A DNA stretch of 28,798 bases. Origin: DASSWB01 sp035705495 (GTDB taxonomy: Bacteria > Bacteroidota > Bacteroidia > Flavobacteriales > Flavobacteriaceae). The notes beneath the pieces are model-generated. The model saw nothing but the letters and a program-made list of their open reading frames with translations, had not been told where the DNA came from and searched no databases. The DNA lies in NCBI GenBank assembly GCA_035705495.1, contig DASSWB010000095.1, positions 1-28,798 of the forward strand, in the 5' to 3' direction. The translations under genes were made by a program, and so were the position numbers. This document shows, piece after piece, positions 23,201 through 28,798 of the stretch. Positions within the stretch are counted from its first letter, which is position 1. Each line of letters starts with the position of its first letter.

Positions 23201-24604
23201 GCCCTGACAGATGTGTTGGGATTTTTACCTATGGCAGTTTCTATTTCTGCGGGAGCTGAAGTACAGCGTCCTTTAGCTACAGTGGTTATCGGCGGAATGA
23301 TTACATCTACTCTTTTGACTCTTTTTGTGCTTCCAATCCTTTATCAATGGGTGGAAAATAAAAAGTTCAACATAAAAGGAAATAAGAATGTAATTACAGC
23401 TTCAGTGGTTGTTGGTTTTCTCTTTTTGGGAACTACAAAAGTTTCAGCACAGGAAGTTGAAGATTCATTGCCTGCCATAAGTAAGGAGTTGGCAGTTCAA
23501 ATGGCACTGGAGAATTTTCCGCTTTTGAAAAATAAAAAACTTGTAATCCGCCAAGAAGAAGCACGACGAAAAGCTGCTTGGGATTTTGGAATCACACAAA
23601 TTTTCACAGGAGGAGAAGAAATTAACGGAAACAGGGGAATTTATACCACATTAGGAATTCAACAACAAGGAATTGATATTTTTGGCATTGCACCCAAGGC
23701 AAAACTGCAAAATCAAAGGGTTTTATTGGCTGAAAAAGCATATCAACTCTCCTCTTTGCAGCTTAAAATGGAAGTCCGCAGTGCTTGGTCAAAAGTATAT
23801 GCAGCCAAACGGCGTTTTTTAAATTTGAAAAAATTGGACAGCGTTTTTGAGCAATTTGAGCGGGCGGTAAATCTACGTTATGAAGTGGAAGTAATTTCGC
23901 GATTGCAAATGCTTACGGCACGTAATGAAGTTCATCAAGTGGAACTTAGAAAGCAGCAGGCATATTCAGATTATCTTGTGGAACTTCAAAAACTGAACCT
24001 TTGGTTGGGGGAAGAAACAGTTTATTCAGTTCCGGCGGAATTGCCTTCAAATATTTCAAATGAAGAAATTTTGGTGACTGAAAATCTTGGAAATCATCCA
24101 GCTTTAGAACTTTCTCAGCAGGAAATAAAGATTGCACAAGCCAATTATCGACTTCAGAAATCAAATTTTTTGCCTGAGATAAATTTTCAGTACGGGATGC
24201 AGGAGATAAATGGCAATAACGGATTTTTCAGTTATCAAATAGGACTTTCAGTTCCCATTTTTTCCGGAGCAACATATTCAGATGTAAAAGTTGCCAAGCT
24301 GGAAAGGGAAAAAGCACAGCAATCTGCAGATTTTAAAGCAAAGGAAGTAAAAGCTGAATTTGTGCAAATAGTGCAGAATTATAATAAATGGAAAAATTCA
24401 TGGGATTATTATCAGGAAGAAGTTTTACCGTTAATTACCGAACAGCGGGAAGGTTCGTTGCTTGCTTTTAATGAAGGAGCGATATCTTTCAACGAATTTA
24501 CTCAAAATTTAAAAAAAGTAATGGAAACAGAGTTAAATGCTGTTGAAGTGCTTGAGAATTACCTTTTGACTTTAGCCGAATTAAAGTTTTACCTTAACAA
24601 TTAG
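20264..24604 (+). CDS. czcA: CzcA-type heavy-metal RND efflux pump fused to a TolC-like outer-membrane channel
   Basis: 1446-residue fusion. Residues 1-1035 are a complete HME-type RND pump: the opening MLNKIIDFSINNKFIIG, PIDAQPDITNNQVQV, twelve expected membrane segments and two porter domains. The TM4 proton-relay motif DFGIIVDGAVIIVE (D400, D406, E413) is the form typical of Zn/Co/Cd exporters rather than copper pumps. After the pump comes a further hydrophobic stretch (about 1043-1058) ending KVSA-Q, which reads as an internal signal peptide with a signal peptidase I site at 1062/1063. Residues 1063-1446 are an outer-membrane efflux protein (TolC/CzcC-like), with two halves of long helices (about 1070-1240 and 1255-1440) and FQYGMQEINGNNG/LSVPIFSG strands. 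The periplasmic adaptor gene follows 4 bases later. Such fusions are known in Bacteroidota; whether the protein is cleaved is inference. Confidence 0.93.
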   Translation: MLNKIIDFSINNKFIIGLLTVTLIVAGIWSMYQVPIDAQPDITNNQVQVITQAPNLGTEDIEQFVTYPVEIAMSNLPNVIEIRSISRFGLSVVTIVFEDKIGTYLPRQLVSEKLTEVQDEIPKGFGEPFIGPISTGLGEIYQYTLEVEDEYKDKYSPIELRTIQDWIVKRQMAMVPGVVEVNGVGGKIKQFEVAVDPDELRAIGISISDVFSALENNNQNTGGAYIEKNHQAHFIRGEGLARNINDIENIVVENSGGIPITIQDIAEVKIGSAVRYGALTKNGEGEAVGGMIMMLKGANSNEVIENVKERVEQIQKSLPEGVSIKPFLDRSELISDTTGTITENLMIGGLIVIFVLVILLGNWRGGLIVASTIPLSLLFAFILMNVFGVWANLMSLGAIDFGIIVDGAVIIVESTVYILYKRVEKRKISQSEKDDIASSSAKKMMNSAFFGQLIILIVFLPILALEGVEGKMFKPMALTFIFAMIGAMLLCLTYVPMISSLFLKAPKENKKSWGDKFVLGLENKFEPLLKKSLRKSKFVLGLAVGLFVFAIFLFTKMGGEFIPQLDEGDIAFHIILQPGSSLEEGMQTSTKIETILLDKFPEIKQVVTRFGVSDVPTDPMPMDIGDSFIILKDKSEWTSAETKDELIEKIKESISIIPGVSYEFTQPVEMRFNELISGVREDVAVKLYGEDLNILASKAQEMGEIISTVEGVADMKVEATTGLPQITVDYNRNKLAQYGLNISNLNALIQSAFAGGKAGVIFEGERRFDLVVRLNEENRTNIENLRNLYVNLPNGAQIPLREVAQISYEPGPMQISRDNTNRRTYVGINIRDRDVQSVVKDIQNKLEAELNLPPGYYIRYGGAFENFERANNRLKIVVPIALLLIFILIYFALKSFKQTTMIYVAIPLAAIGGIFALWLRDMPFSISAGVGFIVLFGVAVLNGLVLVSGFNELKEEGVTNLTQRITQGTRRRIRPILLTALTDVLGFLPMAVSISAGAEVQRPLATVVIGGMITSTLLTLFVLPILYQWVENKKFNIKGNKNVITASVVVGFLFLGTTKVSAQEVEDSLPAISKELAVQMALENFPLLKNKKLVIRQEEARRKAAWDFGITQIFTGGEEINGNRGIYTTLGIQQQGIDIFGIAPKAKLQNQRVLLAEKAYQLSSLQLKMEVRSAWSKVYAAKRRFLNLKKLDSVFEQFERAVNLRYEVEVISRLQMLTARNEVHQVELRKQQAYSDYLVELQKLNLWLGEETVYSVPAELPSNISNEEILVTENLGNHPALELSQQEIKIAQANYRLQKSNFLPEINFQYGMQEINGNNGFFSYQIGLSVPIFSGATYSDVKVAKLEREKAQQSADFKAKEVKAEFVQIVQNYNKWKNSWDYYQEEVLPLITEQREGSLLAFNEGAISFNEFTQNLKKVMETELNAVEVLENYLLTLAELKFYLNN

Positions 24605-24608
24605 TAAT

Positions 24609-25787
24609 ATGAAAAAATATATAAAAACAATCATTTCCGTCTTTGCAGTTTTGCTTCTTATTTCCTGTAACGGGAATGAAGAGAAAAATAATCCGGAGGA
24701 AACCCAAGAAGAAGAAGAACACGCAGAAGTTGAAGAAGCAATGCTTACGCAACAACAATTTGAGGCTTTGGGAATGGAAATAGATACTTTACAGAAACGA
24801 AATATGATCGGCTTTGTGGAAGCAAATGGGGAATTGGAAGTTCCACCGCAAAATGAAGCGAATGTCACTACAGTTATTGGTGCAAATGTTGCCGCAATAA
24901 ACGTAATTGAAGGAGATCAGATTCAGAAAGGGGAGGTTTTAGCATATATTACGCATCCTGATATTGTGAAAATCCAAACCGAATATTTAAATGCTGTCAA
25001 TCAATTGGAATTTTTAGAAAAGGAATATAATAGACAAAACAGGCTATATGAAGCAGGGGTTGGATCGGGAGAAACTTTTCAAAAATCAGAAGCGGATTTT
25101 AAAATTGCACAAGGACTGGTAAACGGTTTAGAAGCACAATTAAAGTTATTGAATTTAAATCCGGCACGTATTGTTAATGGAACAATTTATAATAGAATTC
25201 CCGTTACCAGTCCTATTTCTGGTGCGGTACAAAAAGTAAATGTAAAAACCGGTCAATATGTCCAAGCTCAAACCAATATGTTTGAAATTGTAAATACAGA
25301 ACATGTTCATGCCGACTTAATGGTATTTGAAAATGATGTTTCAAAAGTAAAAGTTGGGCAGGAGGTGAATTTTACTGTTGAATCACTTGCGGGAAAAGAA
25401 TTAAAAGCTCAAATTATTTCTATAAGTAAAACTTTTGAACAAGATCCAAAAGCGTTACATGTTCATGCAGAAATAAAAAATAAACCAAAGAACCTCATTC
25501 CTGGTATGTATGTAAGAGGAAAAATTCAGGTAAATAACACCAAGGCAACTGCTTTTCCCGGAAGTGCGATAGCAAAAGATGCTGATAAATTTTTTGTTTT
25601 TACAGCAGAAAGAGAAGGAAAAGACTGGAGTTTTAAACCCGTAGAAGTCATTGTAAAAAATATTGCAGGAGATTGGATCGCTGTTGATTTTATGAGTGAA
25701 ATTGATGAAAACACATTCTTTGCTTTTAATAATGCATATTATTTAATGGCTGAAATGAAAAAAGGTGAGGGTGGTCATGAGCATTAA
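24609..25787 (+). CDS. czcB: RND efflux periplasmic adaptor lipoprotein (CzcB/CusB family)
   Basis: 392-residue membrane fusion protein that bridges the RND pump and the outer-membrane channel. The N-terminus has a lipobox LISC with the lipid-accepting Cys at 20, followed by a very acidic stretch (EETQEEEEHAEVEEA) that could bind cations. Then come a barrel-sandwich half domain (ANVAAINVIEGDQIQKGEVLAYI), a helical hairpin (about 120-180), the second lipoyl half (ISGAVQKVNVKTGQYVQA), and beta-barrel and membrane-proximal domains. The C-terminus GEGGHEH is His-rich. The expected architecture is complete. It starts 4 bases after the pump stop, so it is cotranscribed. The acidic and His-rich ends fit a divalent-metal role. 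Confidence 0.93.
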   Translation: MKKYIKTIISVFAVLLLISCNGNEEKNNPEETQEEEEHAEVEEAMLTQQQFEALGMEIDTLQKRNMIGFVEANGELEVPPQNEANVTTVIGANVAAINVIEGDQIQKGEVLAYITHPDIVKIQTEYLNAVNQLEFLEKEYNRQNRLYEAGVGSGETFQKSEADFKIAQGLVNGLEAQLKLLNLNPARIVNGTIYNRIPVTSPISGAVQKVNVKTGQYVQAQTNMFEIVNTEHVHADLMVFENDVSKVKVGQEVNFTVESLAGKELKAQIISISKTFEQDPKALHVHAEIKNKPKNLIPGMYVRGKIQVNNTKATAFPGSAIAKDADKFFVFTAEREGKDWSFKPVEVIVKNIAGDWIAVDFMSEIDENTFFAFNNAYYLMAEMKKGEGGHEH

Positions 25788-25843
25788 CTAATATTTAAAC
25801 AGAAAAAGCAGGAAACCGTCAGACAAGCCTAATTATTTTTAAT

Positions 25844-26635
25844 ATGCAAAAATCAGAATTTACTATTCAAAGAATGGATTGCCCGTCAGAAGAGCAATTA
25901 ATACGGATGAAATTAGAGCGTCTACAGCAAATAAAATACCTCGATTTTGATATTCCCAATCGTAAGCTTTCCGTTTATCATGAAACTGAGGTAGATAAAA
26001 TTGATGAGGCTTTATCAAGTCTTAAGTTAAATTCAAAACTTGAAAACACAGCAGAAGTTGATGGTTTGCCAGTAAATGATACTTCTGTTCAGAAAAAGAC
26101 ACTCTGGTATGTTCTCGGAATAAATTTTCTCTTCTTCGTTGTAGAAATGACGACAGGGTGGATATCGAATTCTATGGGCTTAATTGCGGATTCCCTAGAT
26201 ATGCTGGCTGATTCTATTGTGTATGCTTTGAGTCTATTCGCAGTGGGAAGTACTGTAATTAGAAAAAACAAAGTTGCCAAGGCAAGTGGTATTTTCCAAA
26301 TAGTTTTGGCTATACTTGGTTTTATAGAAGTACTAAGGAGGTTTTTTGAAGATAGTGCGATTCCTCTTTTTGGATGGATGATTGGTATTTCTATTCTTGC
26401 CTTGATAGGTAATATAGTTTCCCTTTGGTTAATCAATAAAGTTAAAAGTTCAGAGGCTCATATGCAGGCTAGCGCAATTTTTACTTCCAATGATATTCTT
26501 GTAAATAGTGGGGTTATTTTGGCAGGTGTTCTGGTTTATTTCTTGAACAGTAAATTACCTGATCTTATCATTGGTATTATTGTTTTTTCTTTTGTGATGC
26601 GTGGTGCACTAAGGATTTTAAAAATATCCAAATAA
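25844..26635 (+). CDS. HMA-like domain fused to a CDF-like cation transporter, atypical metal site
   Basis: 263 residues. The first 70 form a ferredoxin-like HMA fold (FTIQRMDCPSEEQLIRMKL...), but the usual CxxC is reduced to MDC-P-S-E, with the second Cys replaced by Glu16. From residue 84 there are six membrane segments of a cation-diffusion-facilitator-like domain with no cytoplasmic C-terminal domain. In TM2 the usual HxxxD reads D119-MLA-D123, within ADSLDMLADS; in TM5 the His position reads F213 and D217 is kept (FTSNDILVN). This suggests altered metal choice or weak transport. Hybrids of this kind occur in Bacteroidota metal loci and are annotated only as cation transporters. It follows the adaptor by 56 bases, probably in the same operon. 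Confidence 0.8.
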   Translation: MQKSEFTIQRMDCPSEEQLIRMKLERLQQIKYLDFDIPNRKLSVYHETEVDKIDEALSSLKLNSKLENTAEVDGLPVNDTSVQKKTLWYVLGINFLFFVVEMTTGWISNSMGLIADSLDMLADSIVYALSLFAVGSTVIRKNKVAKASGIFQIVLAILGFIEVLRRFFEDSAIPLFGWMIGISILALIGNIVSLWLINKVKSSEAHMQASAIFTSNDILVNSGVILAGVLVYFLNSKLPDLIIGIIVFSFVMRGALRILKISK

Positions 26636-26741
26636 TGAAATCTTCACTTCATAAAAATAAAAAGGCGGAAATAAATTGCTATTTAATTAAGGTTTTGCAA
26701 CAGTTTTCATTAATTTAACGTAAGACCAAACAGTAAAGGAA

Positions 26742-27620
26742 ATGGCACATAAACACAACCACGAAAACGTTTCAGGAAAGAACCTGAAAATTGCCTTTTT
26801 CCTTAATCTGGCGTTTACCATTTTTGAAATCATTGGCGGATTATATGTAAATAGTGTTGCTATAATTTCGGATGCTGTTCATGATCTGGGAGATAGTCTT
26901 TCCCTCGGAACTGCTTGGTATCTGGAACGTAAATCCGGTAGGAAAGCAGATGAAAATTTTTCCTTTGGTTATAAAAGATTCTCGCTTTTGGGTGCATTAA
27001 TCAACAGTCTTGTTTTAATTGCAGGTTCTGTTTATGTGATTTACGAAGCGGTGGGAAGATTAATGGAACCCGAACCTTCGGATGCCGAAGGAATGATGTA
27101 TATCGCAATAGTTGGGGTGGTGGTAAACGGATATGCCGCATGGAAATTAAGTGGCGGGAAAACCATGAATGAAAAAGTTGTTTCCTGGCACTTATTGGAG
27201 GATGTTTTGGGCTGGGTAGCGGTTTTAATTGTTGCCGTTATTTTACAATTTAAGGATATTCATTATTTAGATCCCGCACTTTCTTTACTTATTACGCTCT
27301 ATATTCTTTGGAATGCTTTTAAACGTTTAAAAGAAACACTGTTTATTTTTCTTCAAGCAGTACCAAAGGATGTTGATCTAAAAGGATTGCAGAAAAAGAT
27401 TTTAAATATTGAAAGAGTGGCCTCCATGCATCATGTTCATGTTTGGTCTTTGGAGGGGGAACATCATGTATTTACCGCACATGTGAAATTGAAAAATATT
27501 AGTGAATTTAATGAATTGATTAATATCCGTAAGGAAATAAAGGAGATATTAAAAGATTACCCGTTTAATCATTACACACTTGAAACTGAATTAGATGATG
27601 AAACCTGTAATTTGCATTAG
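26742..27620 (+). CDS. czcD: Cation diffusion facilitator zinc/cobalt/cadmium exporter (CzcD/ZitB-like)
   Basis: 292-residue CDF antiporter that moves divalent metal from cytoplasm to periplasm in exchange for protons. It starts with a His-rich MAHKHNHENV. The tetrahedral metal site is complete: TM2 H47 and D51 in SDAVHDLGDS, and TM5 H150 and D154 in SWHLLEDVLGW; the His-Asp pair in both helices is typical of Zn/Cd exporters. The C-terminal metal-sensing domain is present (about 210-292), with SMHHVHVWSLEGEHHVFTAHV and the final DDETCNLH bearing extra ligands. It would feed metal to the RND system next door. A 106-base gap precedes it without a firm promoter. Metal specificity is inferred. 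Confidence 0.93.
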   Translation: MAHKHNHENVSGKNLKIAFFLNLAFTIFEIIGGLYVNSVAIISDAVHDLGDSLSLGTAWYLERKSGRKADENFSFGYKRFSLLGALINSLVLIAGSVYVIYEAVGRLMEPEPSDAEGMMYIAIVGVVVNGYAAWKLSGGKTMNEKVVSWHLLEDVLGWVAVLIVAVILQFKDIHYLDPALSLLITLYILWNAFKRLKETLFIFLQAVPKDVDLKGLQKKILNIERVASMHHVHVWSLEGEHHVFTAHVKLKNISEFNELINIRKEIKEILKDYPFNHYTLETELDDETCNLH

Positions 27621-27684
27621 AGCTATTTTTATTATGTTCAATGAAGTCTTATACCAAACAAAGTCGTTTTTAAACTTTTCAACC

Positions 27685-27709
27685 AGCATAAAATTTGTAA
27701 TTTTATGCT
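27685..27709. promoter_or_regulatory. Perfect 11-bp palindrome upstream of the lipoprotein gene
   Basis: AGCATAAAATT (27685-27695), loop TGT, AATTTTATGCT (27699-27709), 19 bases before the chosen ATG at 27729. It is followed by CAAACC with no T run, so it is not a terminator. A dyad of this size suits a repressor or metalloregulator operator, or a structured leader; a possible -7 element TAATTTTA (27698-27705) lies inside it. Confidence 0.55.
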
Positions 27710-27728
27710 CAAACCAAAACTAATTAAA

Positions 27729-28046
27729 ATGAAAACAAATTTCTTAAAGGCCATCGGATTCGCATCTTTTATGGTATTTTTTGTGTCCTGTGGTGAAAGC
27801 ACCAATGTTGTTGAATCTGGAACTTATCAAGGAACAATAGACAAAGTAGAAGCCGAAAAAACAGAGATTTACGTAAAAACTGAAGACAATAAAACTTTGG
27901 AACTATATTTTACGGAAGGAACTGAATTGACTCAAAATGGAAATACGGTAGATTTTTCTACACTTACGGAAGGTCAAAAAGTAGAGGTAGAGATAGAAAA
28001 AGTAGGAAAAAGATTAGATCCAATAGCGGTTAGAATATTAGAATAA
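27729..28046 (+). CDS. Small OB-fold-like lipoprotein of unknown function
   Basis: 105 residues from the ATG at 27729, chosen because it gives a clean lipoprotein signal (MKTNFLKAIGFASFMVFFVSC, lipid Cys21); the earlier ATG at 27705 lies inside the palindrome. The mature part is short and all-beta: GTYQGTIDKVEAEKTEIYVK, NKTLELYFTEGTELTQNG, LTEGQKVEVEIEKVG and DPIAVRILE. This strand order resembles the small OB-fold domains of DUF5666-type or CusF-like periplasmic proteins, but no metal-binding Met, His or Cys is visible, so a CusF role is not supported. It sits 10 bases upstream of the DUF2231 gene; the two are probably cotranscribed at the end of the metal locus. Confidence 0.75.
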   Translation: MKTNFLKAIGFASFMVFFVSCGESTNVVESGTYQGTIDKVEAEKTEIYVKTEDNKTLELYFTEGTELTQNGNTVDFSTLTEGQKVEVEIEKVGKRLDPIAVRILE

Positions 28047-28056
28047 TTAAAATAGA

Positions 28057-28551
28057 ATGGAAGAAATTCCTAATTTTTGGCGGACAGAGGTGTTTCACCC
28101 TCTGTCCGTTCATTTTCCTATAGCATTGCTGCTGGTTGCATTTTTATTCAAACTGATTTCTCTGAAATTTAAAAAAGAGGTTTGGACACAGGGTGGGAGC
28201 ATATTGCTGTTATTAGGAATAATAGGTATTTGGATAGCCATTTATACCGGAAATCTTGCAGATGGAATTGTTTCTAGAACTATTTGTGATCCTACAATTT
28301 TAAAGGATCATGAGAATCTGGCTTATCTAACGGCTTGGCTTTTTACTGCTGCTGGAGTATTGGATTTTTTGGTGTTTTTAAAACTTTTTTTTATTAATTC
28401 CAAAATGTGGTTGATTTCTTTGGTAACTGTTTTAATTATGGCAGCCGGCTCAGGTGTTTTGATGTATACCGGTCATTTGGGTGCTACTTTAGTCTATCAA
28501 CAAGCAGCAGGGGTTTACACGCCGACTTCGGATTGCGCGGAGTTTAATTAA
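28057..28551 (+). CDS. DUF2231 family membrane protein
   Basis: 164-residue inner-membrane protein with four hydrophobic helices. The family hallmark HPLSVHFPIALLLVAFLFKL (starting at His14) places two His and a Pro at the edge of helix 1. A second conserved area is ICDPTILKDHENLAYLT, and helix 4 contains SGVLMYTGHLGATLVYQQAAGV. The His residues in helices 1, 2-3 and 4 (H14, H19, H95, H139 by my count) could coordinate heme or a metal, as often proposed for DUF2231, but no function is established. It follows the small lipoprotein gene by 10 bases and is followed by a strong terminator, so it is the last gene of the locus. Confidence 0.8.
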   Translation: MEEIPNFWRTEVFHPLSVHFPIALLLVAFLFKLISLKFKKEVWTQGGSILLLLGIIGIWIAIYTGNLADGIVSRTICDPTILKDHENLAYLTAWLFTAAGVLDFLVFLKLFFINSKMWLISLVTVLIMAAGSGVLMYTGHLGATLVYQQAAGVYTPTSDCAEFN

Positions 28552-28581
28552 TTAAGAACTTTTCTATTCTTTTAAAAACAA

Positions 28582-28609
28582 AAAAACCGTCTCTTCCGAG
28601 ACGGTTTTT
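28582..28609. terminator. Bidirectional intrinsic terminator ending the metal locus
   Basis: AAAAACCGTCTC (28582-28593), loop TTCC, GAGACGGTTTTT (28598-28609): a perfect 12-bp stem whose ends supply a U run on either strand. It serves the DUF2231 gene on + and the partial gene on -. Confidence 0.93.
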
Positions 28610-28627
28610 AGATTTCTAAAAATGTTT

Positions 28628-28798
28628 TTAAATATCGTCAAAAGAGATATTTGTAAAACTTTTTGGAATTGATGTTTCTTCTTCTGCAACAGCAGCAGTT
28701 TCTTCATATTCCTTTTTAAAATCTTTTTGATGGCGGTCGCTTATTACTTCTTCGCCTTTTTCGTTAAGAATGTAATCCGTCATCTCCTGAAGAATTTC
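28628..28798 (-). CDS. C-terminal end of an unrecognised protein (gene continues past the window)
   Basis: The minus-strand frame is open from 28798 to the stop at 28628-28630, 56 codons. It reads a helical, charged stretch (EILQEMTDYILNEKGEEVIS, then DRHQKDFKKEYEE), a Glu/Ala-rich linker (TAAVAEEETS), and a conserved-looking tail IPKSFTNISFDDI. I do not recognise the family. The position just behind the bidirectional terminator supports a real convergent gene rather than a chance frame. Confidence 0.65.
   Translation of the reverse strand, partial: EILQEMTDYILNEKGEEVISDRHQKDFKKEYEETAAVAEEETSIPKSFTNISFDDI

Noticed and set aside
26633..26715. Inverted 8-mers TAATGAAA/TTTCATTA around the gap before the CDF exporter gene
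   Set aside because: Short, AT-rich and widely spaced; not distinguishable from chance.
27705..27728. Earlier ATG for the small lipoprotein gene
   Set aside because: It lies inside the palindrome and adds a hydrophilic stretch before an otherwise ideal lipoprotein signal peptide.
1..28798. CRISPR array, tRNA/rRNA genes, integrase or transposase
   Set aside because: No regularly spaced direct repeats, no cloverleaf-like conserved tRNA elements, and no mobile-element protein motifs were found by eye on either strand.

Overview
The window looks like a chromosomal segment of a member of the Flavobacteriaceae (Bacteroidota). The DNA is AT-rich. Several upstream regions carry the Bacteroidota-type promoter (TTTG about 19-21 nt before TAnnTTTG) rather than the E. 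coli type. The gene content is also typical of the group: a PorV/PorQ-like outer-membrane barrel, a cyclophilin-FKBP fusion, a RecQ without its zinc cysteines, a DUF6660 Cys/His protein, and a CzcA pump fused to a TolC-like protein. No rRNA, tRNA, CRISPR array, integrase or transposase was seen.

Region 1 (1-6838, + strand) is the end of an exopolysaccharide or O-antigen-type cluster. It has a truncated GT2 glycosyltransferase, two GT4 enzymes, an O-antigen ligase/polymerase-like membrane protein, a third GT4 enzyme, and the polyprenyl-phosphate sugar-1-phosphate transferase that would start each repeat unit. The genes overlap or nearly touch. No flippase is in view, so the cluster should continue to the left of base 1.

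Region 2 (6935-14174) is mostly cell-envelope housekeeping. It holds a DUF1579 protein; a minus-strand pair of a PorV-like barrel and apolipoprotein N-acyltransferase (lnt); phosphatidylserine synthase (pssA), divergent from that pair; and a minus-strand operon of arabinose-5-phosphate isomerase (kdsD), tatC, an AhpD-like protein and lptB. Kdo precursor synthesis, LPS transport energy, Tat export, lipoprotein maturation and phospholipid synthesis therefore lie together.

Region 3 (14262-19814) holds recQ, an OmpA-family protein with an unusual N-terminal domain, a cyclophilin-FKBP double prolyl isomerase, a thioredoxin-like protein whose last residues come from a GC-rich palindromic repeat, and a CsaA-like tRNA-binding protein. 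The convergent pair is separated by a strong bidirectional terminator set between two C/G-rich palindromes.

Region 4 (19869-28551, + strand) is a heavy-metal efflux locus. It comprises a Cys/His-rich DUF6660 protein; a 1446-residue CzcA-type RND pump with an outer-membrane TolC-like domain fused after an internal signal-peptide-like segment; a lipoprotein CzcB-type adaptor; a degenerate HMA-CDF hybrid; a canonical zinc-type CDF exporter; a small OB-fold-like lipoprotein; and a DUF2231 membrane protein. The CDF proteins would move metal from cytoplasm to periplasm, and the pump, adaptor and outer-membrane channel would expel it from the cell. No metal-sensing regulator is encoded here. However, two unexplained inverted repeats lie just before the pump gene (15-bp arms enclosing two small hairpins) and before the lipoprotein gene (11-bp perfect palindrome); these are the best candidates for undescribed regulation. 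A terminator and the end of a convergent unknown gene close the window.
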